Source of the DNA: Euphorbia lathyris
Lineage: Eukaryota > Streptophyta > Magnoliopsida > Malpighiales > Euphorbiaceae
Direction of reading: 5' to 3'
Assembly: GCF_963576675.1 (NCBI RefSeq)
Contig: NC_088913.1
Location: 90,271,001-90,335,000 of the forward strand
DNA length: 64,000 nucleotides
Position numbers and translations under genes: made by a program. Numbering within the stretch: position 1 is the first letter of the stretch; the number at the start of each line of letters is the position of its first letter. The notes beneath the pieces are model-generated. The model ran no database searches. It had not been told where the DNA came from and was given only the letters and a program-made list of their open reading frames with translations. This document shows positions 44,871 through 56,071 of this stretch, one piece after another.

Positions 44871-44962
44871 ACAATAACAAAAATAATATCATGTTTAGCA
44901 AAAGAAATAATACAAAACAATAACAAAAATAATATCATGTTTAGCAAAAGAAATAATACAAT
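44871..44962. repeat. 46-bp perfect tandem duplication
   Basis: The unit beginning acaataacaaaaataatatc is repeated once with essentially no differences, implying a recent event. A second duplication (unit containing gaggagaggaaggcgaaaat) lies at 45015-45075. Confidence 0.9.
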
Positions 44963-45243
44963 TTTACCTACATAAACATTAAAAACCTACTTTTAATCAT
45001 TAAAAAAATTAGTGCGAGGAGAGGAAGGCGAAAATGAAAATCAGCATGAGGAGAGGAAGGCGAAAATGAAAACAGCAATATGAGTAGGAGAAGTGAATGT
45101 GATGAAGATATGAAGTGACCTGATAATGATTCAAGCTAAAAAATAAAAAATTAAATCATCCCGCTGTCCTCCTAATTTGAATTTATATTTTACTATAATA
45201 TCAAATAAAAGAATTTTGTAAGTTATATATCAAATTATAATTA

Positions 45244-45715
45244 ATTTTTTTTTGGTAGGCAAAGGAAAGAAAAAAACACAAAACCACAACACTAACCCGA
45301 GATTAGCCTGGGAAAGCTAACCCCAACCCGATCCTCAGAAAGTAAGGAAAAAAGGAAATCTGGAGGTGACGAGAAGGTAGTGATTCCCAGCATCCTCACC
45401 TGCCCCTCAGCAGCAAGGCGGTCAGCAACCCTGTTCTGCTCCCTAAAGACATGCTCAAAGTTGATGGAATCAAGGGAAGAACATAACCTTTTGATTGCTG
45501 TTACTAAATTATGGTTACCCAAACATAAGGTCTTCTTATCAAAGATAATCTTAACTGCTTCAAGGTTATCTGATTCCACCAGCAGATTCTTCAATCCCAG
45601 ATTTTTTGCGAGCTCAGAAAAAATACCCCAGAGCTCAGCAGAAAAGGAAGATCCCACACCAAGGTTCTGAACAAAGCAAGACACCCAAGCCCCTCCAGCG
45701 TCTCTCAAGACCCCA
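45244..45715 (-). pseudogene. 5'-truncated LINE tail (RNase H) with 15-bp TSD
   Basis: The minus-strand frame 45715-45292 reads an RNase H end: GVLRDAGGAWVSCFVQNLGV, LLVESDNLEAVKIIF, HVFREQNRVADRLA. The plus-strand T run at 45244-45252 is the A-tail. The target atcaaattataatta occurs at 45229-45243 and again at 45716-45730, a perfect 15-bp TSD. It belongs to a third LINE subfamily and is a young-looking insertion. Confidence 0.9.
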
Positions 45716-46580
45716 ATCAAATTATAATTATTAAATATAAATAATATTCGACATTATTCATGAGCTTCTACCAAGCATGTTCACGAACCTCCATTGAGGC
45801 TATTCATGAACATCATAATCGAGCTTGTTCATGAACTTATTCAGAAGTCTATAACAGAGTCTGCTCGCGAGCTTTGTCATGTTGAACCTCGCGGTTCGTT
45901 TACGAATCGAGCCTATAAATCGTGTTCGCGAGCAGTTTGTTTATAAATTGAGCAAAACCGAACATTTACTTGTTCTAAAAGTTCCCCATATAATAATAAC
46001 TTTAGTTGATTGATAAATATGATATGATATGAATGCAGTTGGTTCTGCACGATTGGAATGATGAAGAATGTATAGAAACTCTGAAGAAATGTAAAGAAGC
46101 TGTTCCGAAAGAAAAAGGCAAAGTGATAATTATCGAAGTCGTGGTTAGTGAAGAAAAAACTCATGATAAATTAGAGATGGCTCATATGAACACTGGGGCA
46201 ATGAAAGAACTGCTAAAGAATCGGAATTTCTTATTCAAAAGGCTGGTTTTTCCTCTCATTTGATAACTTCTATTGATGTTGTTCAATCAGTTATTCAATG
46301 TTTCCCTTAATTTCTTTTTTAAGTCCTTTTATTTATAATTTTTATTCTTATATTGCCCTATAATAAACAATGTTATCAAAACCGGACCGGACATCAAACG
46401 GAATTGGTGACTGGCTTTTATTTCCTCTCATTTCGTGTTGATGCATGCACATCCTCCCGTATTGCTGAAATTGATATGAACATTGCAAATAATTTAGAGA
46501 AGCTTGATACAGCTTCTGCTGTCACCCGAGGTGGCTTTCTTTAATTTATCCTTCTTCTTATTTTTATTTTTTATGATTAT

Positions 46581-47247
46581 TGTTAGAAGAAATGGCTTTG
46601 GTGTTGAATAAAATGGCTTTGAAGTGTGGGGTATATTTGTTTTTAGGGATTTTGCTTTCAAGAGCACTTTTACAATCCCACATAGGAAACATATAAAGGT
46701 ATAAGTGGGTATATATAGAAATGGGCTTTAGAAGCCTTCAAATTGTGTTAAGTGGTTTTTAGCAAATATACCACACGCGCGCGCTCGCTCGTCCCGACTG
46801 GATTGGGCCCGAATTTTATTTTTATTTTTTATCCGTTTCAACTTCTTTGAATTTTTCTTCAACATTTTAATTAGTAAAAAACGGAACTTTATTTATCTCT
46901 TGGTCTCACTCCACGTTCTAACGTGTATATGCACGTTGTAACGTTCTTATTTCTGTAGCCTATAAATACAACAAGTTTCCAGCTTTCAAGTTACAATTTT
47001 TTTCTCTTAATCTTTTCGATCAAACTTTCTGGGCATTTAAAATACACTCTTGCTGTTCCATCATCTTCGACTTTGAGTGCACAAGTTCGAAGGTTTATGT
47101 GTTAACCTTGTTGAGCGACCGAAATTACAAATTGCACCTCGGTCTGCCAAAATCACTTTCAAAACAGTGGCCTCCGCCACGACACAGTTCGATTTCTGTT
47201 CTCAATTTTCAATCGGTTTTTTCTGTAACCCTCATCTGTTTCTTACA
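46581..47247 (+). repeat. Copia-2 5' LTR
   Basis: TATA-like tatatata at 46710-46717. It includes a CpG-rich block (cacgcgcgcgctcgctcg at about 46773) present in both LTRs. Confidence 0.9.
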
Positions 47248-47265
47248 ATTTGAAAGCAACTTTCT

Positions 47266-48140
47266 GTTTAGCAATCATCTCTGCCTTAATTGCGAAATCC
47301 TTTCCTAACCTCTCCAAACTTGAGCCTCTGGACGGTCTTAATTACAAAAGATGGTCGCAGAAAATTCTGATATTCTTTGAACAACTCGAACTGGACTATG
47401 TTGTTGTCTAGGATCCACCCTCTGACCCAAATGGTCCTGCCATGTCTCTGATTGTTCAGCAGTATGACACCCGATCTGCAAAATATGAAAAAGACAACAA
47501 AACAGTTAGGGGTCATCTCCTAAATCATATGTGGAACCCACTGTTCGATATTTTTGTCAATAAAAGGTTTGCCAAAGAAATTTGGGATACCCTGAAAGAA
47601 AAATACGGGTCTGATGATGCAGGTAAACATAAATATGTGGTTGGAAGATGGCTCAATTATCAAATGGTTGATGAAAAATCCATCGTTGACCAAATTCATG
47701 AATATGAGAATCTAGTTGCTGAAGTTTTGGGTGAAAGCATGACAATGTCTGATTTGCTGCAAGCCAATGTCCTCCTAGAAAAATTTCCACCCTCCTTGAG
47801 TGATTTTAGAAACCATCTGAAGCACAAGAAAAAGGACTTCAGTCTCCAGGAGCTTGTCAGCCACATGAGAACTGAAGAAGCAAATAGAATGAAAGATAAG
47901 CAACTTTCCTCAAAATCTGTTTCAATTAATGCTAATATTGTTGAATCTGCTGTGGTGCCAAAAGACATGACCAAAGGACCCTCAACCAAATTCTAAAAAG
48001 GCTCAAACCAGAACAAGCCTTTCAAGAAGAATGAAAGAATTCAGAAGAGGAAAGTAGTGGAATGTTTTGTGTGTGGTAAACCTGGCCACAAGGCATTTCA
48101 GTGCTACAAAAAGAAGAACCAATCAGAATCCAAACAATAG
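47266..48140 (+). pseudogene. Copia-2 gag
   Basis: Reads FPNLSKLEPLDGLNYKRWSQ, then TAG at about 47411, then a long gag core (47442-47993) with VVGRWLNYQMVDEKSIVDQI, a stop at 47994, and the zinc knuckle CFVCGKPGHKAFQC (CX2CX4HX4C) at 48065-48106. No ATG precedes the conserved start in frame; ATC at about 47275 occupies the place. UBN2-type gag. Non-functional. Confidence 0.8.
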
Positions 48141-51100
48141 AGCTGCTCCAAAATCCAATCTGGTGGAAAATGAAGAAATTATTGCTGCTGTTGTGGTTGA
48201 AGCTAATCTAGTTGAAAACAAAACGGACTGGGTTCTAGATACTGGAGCTACAAGGCACTTATGCTCAAACAAGGACTTGTTTAATCACTTTGAGGATGTT
48301 GCCGATGGGGAATGCGTCTACATGGGAAACACCACTACTGCTGGTGTTGTCAGTAAAGGAACAGTTTTAATTAAGTTAACTTCTGGAAAAAGCTTGTCTT
48401 TAAATAATGTGTTGTATGTGCCTGCTCTTCGTAGGAATCTTATTTCCAGTAGCTTGCTAAATAAGGCTGGTTTAAAAATTATTTTTGAGGCTGATAAGGT
48501 TATTCTCACTAGGAATGGGACTTTTGTGGGAAATGTACCTAGCTGATGGCCTCTGTATTTTAAACACTGTCCATGTAAATTCTGTTGGAATTAATGCAAC
48601 TACATCTGCTTTTGTTTGCTTGAGTGAATCCGTTGATTTATGGCATGGTAGATTAGGACATGTAAATTTTGCTTCCATTAAAAAGTTGGTAAATATGCAT
48701 GTTATAAATATTACTAATTCTGCAATTAATTCCAAATGCTCTATATATGTGGAAGCAAAATTTGCAAAGAAACCTTTCTTACCTGTTGAGAGTAGAAGTA
48801 CAGAACTGCTTGGTTTAATTCACTCTGATTTGGCTTATTTTAAAAATTTTGTTAGCAAAGGTGGCAAAAGATATTACATTACTTTTGTTGATGACTTCTC
48901 TAGATATACCAAAGTGTATTTATTGAAATCAAAATATGAGGCTGAGCATATGTTTATTAAGTTTAAATCAGAGGTAGAAAATCAATTAGATAAGAAAATA
49001 AAAAGGCTTAGGTCTGATAGGGGAGGAGAGTATGAAACTTTTTTCCTTAAGTCCTTTTGTGAGAATAATGGCATTGTACGTGAGACTAGTGCACCGTATA
49101 CACCTCAACAAAACGGTATAGCTGAAAGGAAAAATATAACTCTCAAAGAGATGATGAATGCCATGTTAATTAGTTCTGGGTTATCTGATAACATGTGGGG
49201 GGAAGCTGTCTTATCTGCATGTTATATTCGGAATAGGGTTCCTCATAAAAAGTTAGATAAAACTCCTTATGAATTGTGGAAGGGGTTTGCACCCAATTTG
49301 AATTTTTTGAGAGTTTGGGGTTGTCTTGCTAAAGTTGCATTTTTATCCTTTAGAAAGCCAAACATAGGACCCAAGACCTTTGATTGTGTTTTCATTGGTT
49401 ATGCCTCAAATAGTGCCGTTTATAGGTTCATGAATCTGAACGACTATAGCATATGTGAATCTAGAGATGTAGTGTTTTTTGAAAACATCTTTCCCCTAAA
49501 GAAAGACAAATAGTGTGATGCAACTAGTGCTTCTACTTCATTACCTATCTCTACTCCAAGTGTGTCTGCTTCATCTCTACTTCAGGATGAGAATGAAAAT
49601 GATGTTGATTTTGGACCAGATTTCATTTCAGCCTTTCTATTAGAAAATCCAGATAACATTACTGATGAGATTATGTCTGCCTATCTAATAGAAGAAGACC
49701 AAAAAACATATAAAGAAGTTGTCACTTCTATAGATGCTGATTTTTGGAAAGAAGATATTAAGAGTGAAATAGATTCCATTATGGCCAACCATACATGAGA
49801 ATTAGTTGATCTGCCAAAAGGCTCTAGACCTATAAGGTGTAAATGGATATTTAAACGAAAATTGAGGCCTGACGGATCCATTGAAAAATTTAAGGCTAGA
49901 TTAGTTGTAGTGGTTTATAGTCAAAAGAAAGGAATTGACTATTTTGATACTTATTATCCTATTACTAAAATCTCAACTATTAGAGTTCTGATTGCAATTG
50001 CAGCAATTCATAACCTGGTGATACATCAAATGGATGTAAAGACGGCATTTCTAAATGGGGATTTAGAAGAGGAGATCTATGTACACCAACCAGAAGGACA
50101 CGTCATACCTGGACACGAGGACAAAGTGTGCAAATTGAGAAAGTCACTCTATGGGTTGAAACAAGCACCCAAGCAATGATATGAAAAATTTAACAGTGTT
50201 TTACTTTCTAATGGGTATGTGGTTAATGGATCGGATACATGTGTTTATTTTAAGTCTTGTGATTCGAATTATGTGATTATATGCCGATATATATATAGAT
50301 GATATGCTTATCTTAGAGATAAGCTTAGATATGGTTAATGACACAAAATCCTTTCTATCTTCTCACTTTGACATGAAAGACATGGGAGAAGCGGATGTAA
50401 TTTTTGGCATCAAAACTACTAAGACAGAAAATGGGTTCTCATTAGGACAGTCACATTATGTTGAAAAACTGTTGAAAAAGTTTAATTGTTTTGATGTTGT
50501 TCTAGCTAGAACTCCTTATGATCCTAGTCTAAATTTAACAAGTAATAAGGGAGGAAATAGTGTTTCCCAAGAGGAATATGCTAAGATCATAGATAGTGTA
50601 ATGTTCCTAATGAACCATACTAGACCTGACATAGCCTATGCTGTTAATAGATTGAGTAAATATACTCATTGTCCAAGTAATGAACACTGGAGTGCACTTT
50701 ATCGCTTATTGAAATACTTAAGAGGTACCATGAACTATTGTTTGCACTTTACTAAATTTCCTGCTGTTTTAGAAGGATATACTGATGCAAATTGGGTATC
50801 TAACAATGATAAGGTGAGTTACACCAGTGGCTATGTTTTTGTTCTAGGTGGTGGTGCAGTGTCTTGGAAATCATCCAAGCAAACATGTATTGCTCGATCA
50901 ACCATGGAATCTGAATTTATAGCTCTTGAACTGGCTAGTCAAGAAGCAGAACGGTTGAGGGCTCTAGTAGTAGATGTTCCGTTGTGGGGGAATTCTTCTG
51001 CACCCATTTCAATGCATTGTGATTCACAAAGCAGCTATCGGTACTGCAAAGAATAGTGTCTACAATGGAAAGAGAAGACCTATTCACATTAGACATGGAA

Positions 51101-51246
51101 TTTTGAAACAACTCTTGAATAATGGGGTAATTGCCTTAGACTATGTGAGGTCGGAAAAGAATCTAGCAGATCCTTTTACCAAAGGGTTACCTAGAAGAGT
51201 TGTACTTGAGTCATCGAGGGGAATGGGACTAAAGCCTGTTGAGTAA
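48141..51246 (+). pseudogene. Copia-2 pol: protease, integrase, RT, RNase H
   Basis: Protease WVLDTGATRHLC (48230) is intact. Integrase has all three catalytic positions: HSDLAYF, LRSDRGGEY, GIAERKN (48830-49130). RT carries MDVKTAFLNGDLEEEIY (50030) and a YIDDM palm motif broken by a frameshift near 50285. RNase H retains the ending RSEKNLADPFTKGLPR (51146-51193). Lesions: frameshifts near 48130, 48540, 50285 and 51020; stops at 49511, 49796 and 50177. The last two sit at expected Trp codons. Confidence 0.9.
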
Positions 51247-51801
51247 AGGAAATATGGTGGACACCATTCGTGGTCAAACGAAGCCATATTGTTCTTGCTA
51301 TGCACTATACTTCTCCCATTCCTATGGCAAATAATAGTGCGTGTGTTATCCATAGCCCGATTAAGTGGTGGTTCATGATCATGGACTTGATGGATGTGTT
51401 TTGAGGGTTGAGTTAGGAGAAACTCTTAATGATCTCATTTTAAGATCACCTATTTGAGTGTGGAGGTGGGCCGCCTTCTATGAAAGACTTAGGCAGTCTT
51501 TCTAGAGCACTCATGAGACCCAATGTGTACGCATGGCCTTCAAAAGCGTTATAATGTTTTATCGCGGAACAACAAAAGTTTTTAAGGTTATTTACGTGTT
51601 GTGGGGGTCTCGGATGAAGTTTTAGAAGTTCAAGAGCAATTCACTTCTACAACGTCACTCTGTTGCCTCATCTGATCACTACTATCAATTCAATCGAAAG
51701 ACATTGATACTTAAGTTCTTCATAACCTTATCCTAGTCCTTTTATTTGCCCAGAAAATTATCTTCGTTGTAATATTTTTGAAAATGTTTTTTATAAAGCC
51801 A

Positions 51802-51813
51802 TTTGTGGGGGAT
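51802..51813 (+). promoter_or_regulatory. Copia-2 polypurine tract
   Basis: tttgtgggggat adjoins the 3' LTR start at 51814. Confidence 0.75.
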
Positions 51814-52447
51814 TGTTAGAAGAAATGGGTTTGGTGTTGAATAAAATGGCTTTTAAGTGTGGGGTATATTTGTCTTTAAGGACTTTGCTTTCAATAGCAT
51901 TTTTACAATCCCACATAGGAAACTTATAAAGGTTTGAGTGGGTATATATAGAAGTGGGCTTTAGAAGCCTTCAAATTGTGTTAAGTGGTTTTTAGCAAAT
52001 ATACCACACGCGCGCGCTCGCTCGTCCCGACTCGACTGGGCCCGATTTTTATTTTTTATTTTCTTCAACATTTTAATTAGTCAAAACGAAACCTTATTTA
52101 TCTCCTGGTCTCGCTCCACATTCTAACGTGTATATGAACGTTCTAACATTCTTATTTCTGTAGCCTATAAATACAACAAGTTTTCAGCTTTCAAGTTACA
52201 GTTTTTTCTCTTAATCTTTTCGATCAAACTTTCTGGGCATTTAAAATACACTCTTGCTGTCCCTTCATCTTCGAATTTGAGTGCACAAGTTCGAAGGTTT
52301 CTGTGTTAACCTTGGGGAGCGACCATAATTACACATCGGTCTGCCGAAATCGATTTCAAGGCAGTGGCCTCCGCTACTGCACAGTTCATTTCTGTTCTCA
52401 ATTTCCAATCGGTTTTTTTTTTTTGTAACCCTCATCTATTTCTTACA
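51814..52447 (+). repeat. Copia-2 3' LTR
   Basis: 634 bp. Lacks a stretch of about 24 bp present at 46830-46855 of the 5' LTR. TATA-like tatatata at 51943-51950. Confidence 0.9.
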
Positions 52448-52760
52448 ATTATTACTTGGAATTGTTTTGGAATCGGTGGTAATGAGTTTCATCGGACTCT
52501 TCGTCATTTGGTCAAACTGCATGATCCCTTGATTCTTGTTCTTCTGGAGACTCGCTTACCTTGATCATGTTCTGAGGAGCTGCATAAGAAACTCAATTTC
52601 TCTAATGTTATATGTATTGAGACTGATGGTTATAGTGGTGGTATTTGGTATTTCTGGCATGCTGAAAGGGTGGACATTACTGTTATTGAAGAAAATGTTC
52701 AATTCCTTCACTGCTATGTTTCGTTTTGTAATGGCCCCCCGGCAGGACCAATTAAGGTTT
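52448..52760 (+). pseudogene. LINE ORF2 endonuclease fragment split by copia-2
   Basis: Reads IITWNCFGIGGNEFHRTLRH, then VLLETRLP, a stop, and DGYSGGIWYFWHAERVDITV: the first part of an AP endonuclease domain. Removing copia-2 and one TSD copy joins ATG at 46573-46575 directly to ATT ATT ACT TGG, so the retroelement sits immediately after the ORF2 start codon. The upstream frame 46353-46544 may be the ORF1 tail. RT and later domains are missing. Confidence 0.75.
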
Positions 52761-52790
52761 AATCCTCCAATTTACGAAGGTATAAACTAA

Positions 52791-53198
52791 TTACATTTAA
52801 TTTAATATGATGCTAGATGAGAATAAAAGAAGGAAATTGTGGTGGAGCTTTCAAGTTTCAACCATATCATCAAATGAAAGAAGGAACGAATCCTTTAGTT
52901 CTTTCAACCATTTTCATTTCCTAAATAAGAGTTCTTTCAACCATATCATCCAATGAAAGAAGAAGAATATATTTTTAATTCATTAGAAATTAAGTTGGTT
53001 AAAGAAAAGGATGAATTTATATAACGCCATCTCCAACCATCTATTCTATTTTTTCTTACTTTATTTTTTCCTACTTCATCTTTAATTATAGAGTTACTAC
53101 AATAACGGTTCTCCAACCATCTACTCTATTTATAACTCTAAAAGAATTATTTCTATTATTAGATAATATTTTATTATTATTATTATATTACTTTTATG
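52791..53198. other. Intergenic with short repeats
   Basis: The phrase tttcaaccatatcatc followed by aatgaaagaag occurs twice (52855-52960). From about 53030 the phrase ctccaaccatctattc, repeated at 53112, resembles ends of PIF/Harbinger-type MITEs. Confidence 0.4.
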
Positions 53199-53349
53199 GG
53201 TGCCCGCTATTGTTACTTTATTTTTTACAAAGTAACGGTACTTGGTGTGTTTTCACCATTGGATGATGGAGCATAAAATTAATCCAATGGTGAATATGAG
53301 CACCAAGTAACGGTACTTTGTAAAAAACAAAATAACCATAGCGGACACC
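53199..53349. mobile_element. Foldback MITE with 10-bp TSD
   Basis: 151 bp, almost entirely two inverted arms of about 65 bp (ggtgcccgctattgtta and the reverse complement of taaccatagcggacacc) around a loop of about 20 bp. Perfect 10-bp TSD tacttttatg (53189-53198 and 53350-53359). A transcript would form a long hairpin. A relative starts at the window's right edge. Confidence 0.9.
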
Positions 53350-53550
53350 TACTTTTATGTACCATTTATTACATTAAATGATGTTTTTTTATCTTAAACA
53401 ATCATTAAACCTTACTCTAAAAATAGAGTAAAATATTTTGATTCTTTATATATAGAGTATCAAAAGTCTTACTCTAAAAATAGAGTAAGATTTTAGAGTA
53501 TTATTGTAGTGCACTTTTACTTTAAAAATAGAATAAAGTTTTAGAGTACC

Positions 53551-54058
53551 AAATTAGGATTTAGTCCTTATTCTCTCTATAAATACCAACTTCTTTTCCT
53601 CACAATACTTCACATTGCTCTAACTTATTCAATCTTTTTATTTCTTACAACTTCACTTCGTTTTCTTCTTTCATTTTCTGAAAATATGGTCATCGTTCAT
53701 CCCATTTTGTGAGATTTAACAAGATTTACTTTCCAATCCGCAATTGTTTTCTTGGTTAAGAAGCTCGGTGGTGATCTTTTACAAGTCTTTTTTGCTTGCC
53801 ACTTCGCCGGCAAATTTTTTGATAACTTAATGACTAATTTCTGACAGAGGTAGCAAAATTTTCGATTTGATGTTGTATTTTTATTTATTATTTTTATTTT
53901 TTTGTAATAGCTTGTTTTTATATTTTAATTAATCAATGAGATGTTGCTCTTAGATTTCATTTCATATGCATTTTCGGATTTTGTTTTCTGCAGTTTTATA
54001 TTTGAAGTTGCAATTAGACAGTTAATGAGCAAAAAATTGTTACAAAGTTACATGTTAA
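53551..54058 (+). repeat. Local duplication, unit 1
   Basis: About 510 bp similar to 54722-55235. It includes a promoter-like TATAAATA (53578-53585), the phrase ttcctcacaatacttca, and a degenerate ATG-started stretch (atggtcatcgttcatcccat at 53685). Coding potential is not convincing; it may derive from a DNA transposon's 5' part. Confidence 0.7.
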
Positions 54059-54721
54059 TTGATATTTGGAAAGTCTAATGTGACAGTTAAACCAGTTTTT
54101 TCAAAATTTTGCTAGTACAAGGTTAAAGTTGATCTTACTTATAAACGTTAGGTTAAATTTAGACTATTTTATAAGTTAAATCAAATATGCACTCTACCGA
54201 AAAAAATTGACATTTTGGATTTCGAGCCAATTTCGGGATGCTAATTTGGCACCCGATTATTATTTCTTGGAAACAGGGGATCAGAACGACCACAACTTCA
54301 AATTTCATGAAAACATTAGGGCTGGAACTACTCGTAGTTATAATGGTCCAAACAGTCGGAGGAGCACAGACCCCTCTATCTTCGTCCTTGGAATTCAATT
54401 TGACCCTTATACCAATAAATATTATTATTACTAGAATTTTTACCTAATATTAATATTCATATTTAATTTAAAAATTATAAATATATTTTTTTATTATTTT
54501 TTAAAATAAGAAATTAATAATCTCTCCTACATTAAAAAGGGAGGAACATTAAATAATATTAAATAAGGGACTTTGCTTTTGCAGAGTCCTTTATCTTTTT
54601 ATAACATTACGATGTGCAATACATCTTAGTGGTAATTTTTTTAACCATATTACAAAACAGCTCATTGGATGAATTTTTTTTTAACTGATGCCACTTAAAT
54701 AATTATTTTTTTTAAAAACCC
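54059..54721. other. Spacer between the two duplicated units
   Basis: 54060-54185 matches the right end of the MITE-like 6240-6742. The short frames 54207-54434 and 54238-54447 show no known domain. Confidence 0.4.
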
Positions 54722-55235
54722 CAAATTAGGGTTTAGTCCATCTTATTCTCTATATAAATACCAACTTCTTTTCCTCACAATACTTCATATTGCTCCAACT
54801 TATTCAATCTTTTTTTTTCTCACAAATTCACTTCATTTTCTTCTTTCATTTTCTGAAAATATGGCCATCATCCATCCTATTTTGCGAGATTTAACAAGAT
54901 TTACTTTCTAATCCGCAGTTGCTTTCTTAACTAAGAAGCTCAGTGGTGACCTTTTACAAGTCTTTTTTGCTTGCCACTTCACAGACAATTTTTTTTGATA
55001 ACTTAGTGGCTAATTTTGACAAAGGTATCAAATTTTTCGATTTGATGTTGTATTTTTATTTATTATTATTATTTTTTGTAATAGTTTGTTTTTACATTTT
55101 AATTAATCAATGAGATGTTGCTCTTAGATTTCATTTCATATGCATTTTCAGATTTTGTTTTCTGCAATTTTATATTTGAAGTTGCAAATTTAGAAGGTTA
55201 ATGAGCAAAAAATTGTTACAAAATTACATGTTAAT
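54722..55235 (+). repeat. Local duplication, unit 2
   Basis: Second copy of 53551-54058, same orientation, with TATATAAATA at 54751-54760 and atggccatcatccatcctat at 54861. Divergence looks near 10% by eye. Confidence 0.7.
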
Positions 55236-56071
55236 GGGAGATTCATCTCACCTGACCGTAGGTCACGCGGGAGATTCATCCGCCTAGCATAAAAAAACAA
55301 AAGAAATCGTCAAATTTTTTGTGATGAAAAGTGCAAAGTCGTCCAATTTTTTGTGACGAAAAATGCAAAAGTATCACAAAAAATATGTATTATTTTCATG
55401 ATTTCTTAATTTGAAAGTTTCCGACTCGTAATCATCCATTTCTGGAGTTCTCTGTTAATTATTCTCATAATTTCAATTACTTTTGTTTGAGTTTGTGATT
55501 TTGGAGAGAGAACTTTTAGTTTTTGATCAAAATGTAGAAGAGCAAAAAAGTCTAAATGGGGATGGTGATAAGTAAAATGGGAGCGATATTTAAAGACCTA
55601 AAATCACGGGTCAGTCCTTTATTTTTTAAATTTTGATTTGTTTAGATTTAGAGAAATTGAAATATATAAGTTTAAACAAGTTTAGTGACAAATAGATTAT
55701 TATAAATAAGTGCAAAAAGTGAATCACTTTAAATAAGTGGTCAATCATATATTTTAAACAAGTTGCTAGACTAACCAAATAGTTTGTAAGTTGGGGATAA
55801 TCAAACTATTGAGACAAGTTAGAGGGGCTTTTAATGATATCTTGACCGTTGGACAAATGAAGAAATTGATGGAAGGACACTTTTATTTTTTCATTTCCAA
55901 GATGTAAGTAAAGAGTCTCGATACATCATGATGCCTAAATGTGTAAGAGAAATTTGATTGATACTATCAACATTCAAAATATCCCAAAATCCCTTTCTAC
56001 ATGTTTAAAATTTATTCAACTACCATTGTAAAATAAATAAAATTCTGAGGTGTACGTGGAAGGTGGGTTAC
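55236..56071. other. Intergenic, no gene seen
   Basis: Contains gggagattcatc twice (55236, 55270) and a 55390-55500 segment that is an inverted, diverged copy of 58060-58170. Confidence 0.4.

Larger units (their letters stand above)
44605..45990. repeat. Degenerate element rich in gagctcg/cgagctt repeats, in the OMT intron
   Basis: Both flanks of the LINE tail (44640-44880 and 45750-45960) are rich in ttgttcacgagct-like and cgaactc-like phrases on both strands, as in plant hAT-type MITEs. Ends and TSD are not resolved. Confidence 0.35.
43258..46310 (+). pseudogene. Plant O-methyltransferase (caffeate-type family) pseudogene, invaded
   Basis: Exon piece 1 starts after the acceptor tacatag (to 43257): KMFDEAMASNARVTVRSVIE, then the SAM-binding loop SLVDVGGGGGNG near 43385-43425. 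It is split by a hAT element, then resumes at 44408 with INFDLPHIVSE and SVPNIDVP. After an intron expanded by other insertions, the last exon starts at about 46039 ([20 protein letters not shown]) and keeps the HDW catalytic-region pattern. A short deletion and frameshift near 46195-46235 precede the C-terminus. An in-frame 33-bp tandem duplication lies at 43291-43356. Clearly non-functional. Plant OMTs of this type methylate phenolic substrates. Confidence 0.85.
46581..52447 (+). mobile_element. Copia-2: Ty1-copia element inserted in a LINE
   Basis: LTRs 46581-47247 (667 bp) and 51814-52447 (634 bp), TGTTAG...TTACA, flanked by the 5-bp TSD attat at 46576-46580 and 52448-52452. gag, protease, integrase, RT and RNase H are in copia order. 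The LTRs differ at many positions (roughly 6% by eye, plus a gap of about 24 bp), so the element is older than copia-1. No recognisable primer binding site follows the 5' LTR. Confidence 0.95.

Noticed and set aside
54207..54447. Two overlapping small plus-strand frames
   Set aside because: Composition and lack of motifs or homologous copy; likely chance.
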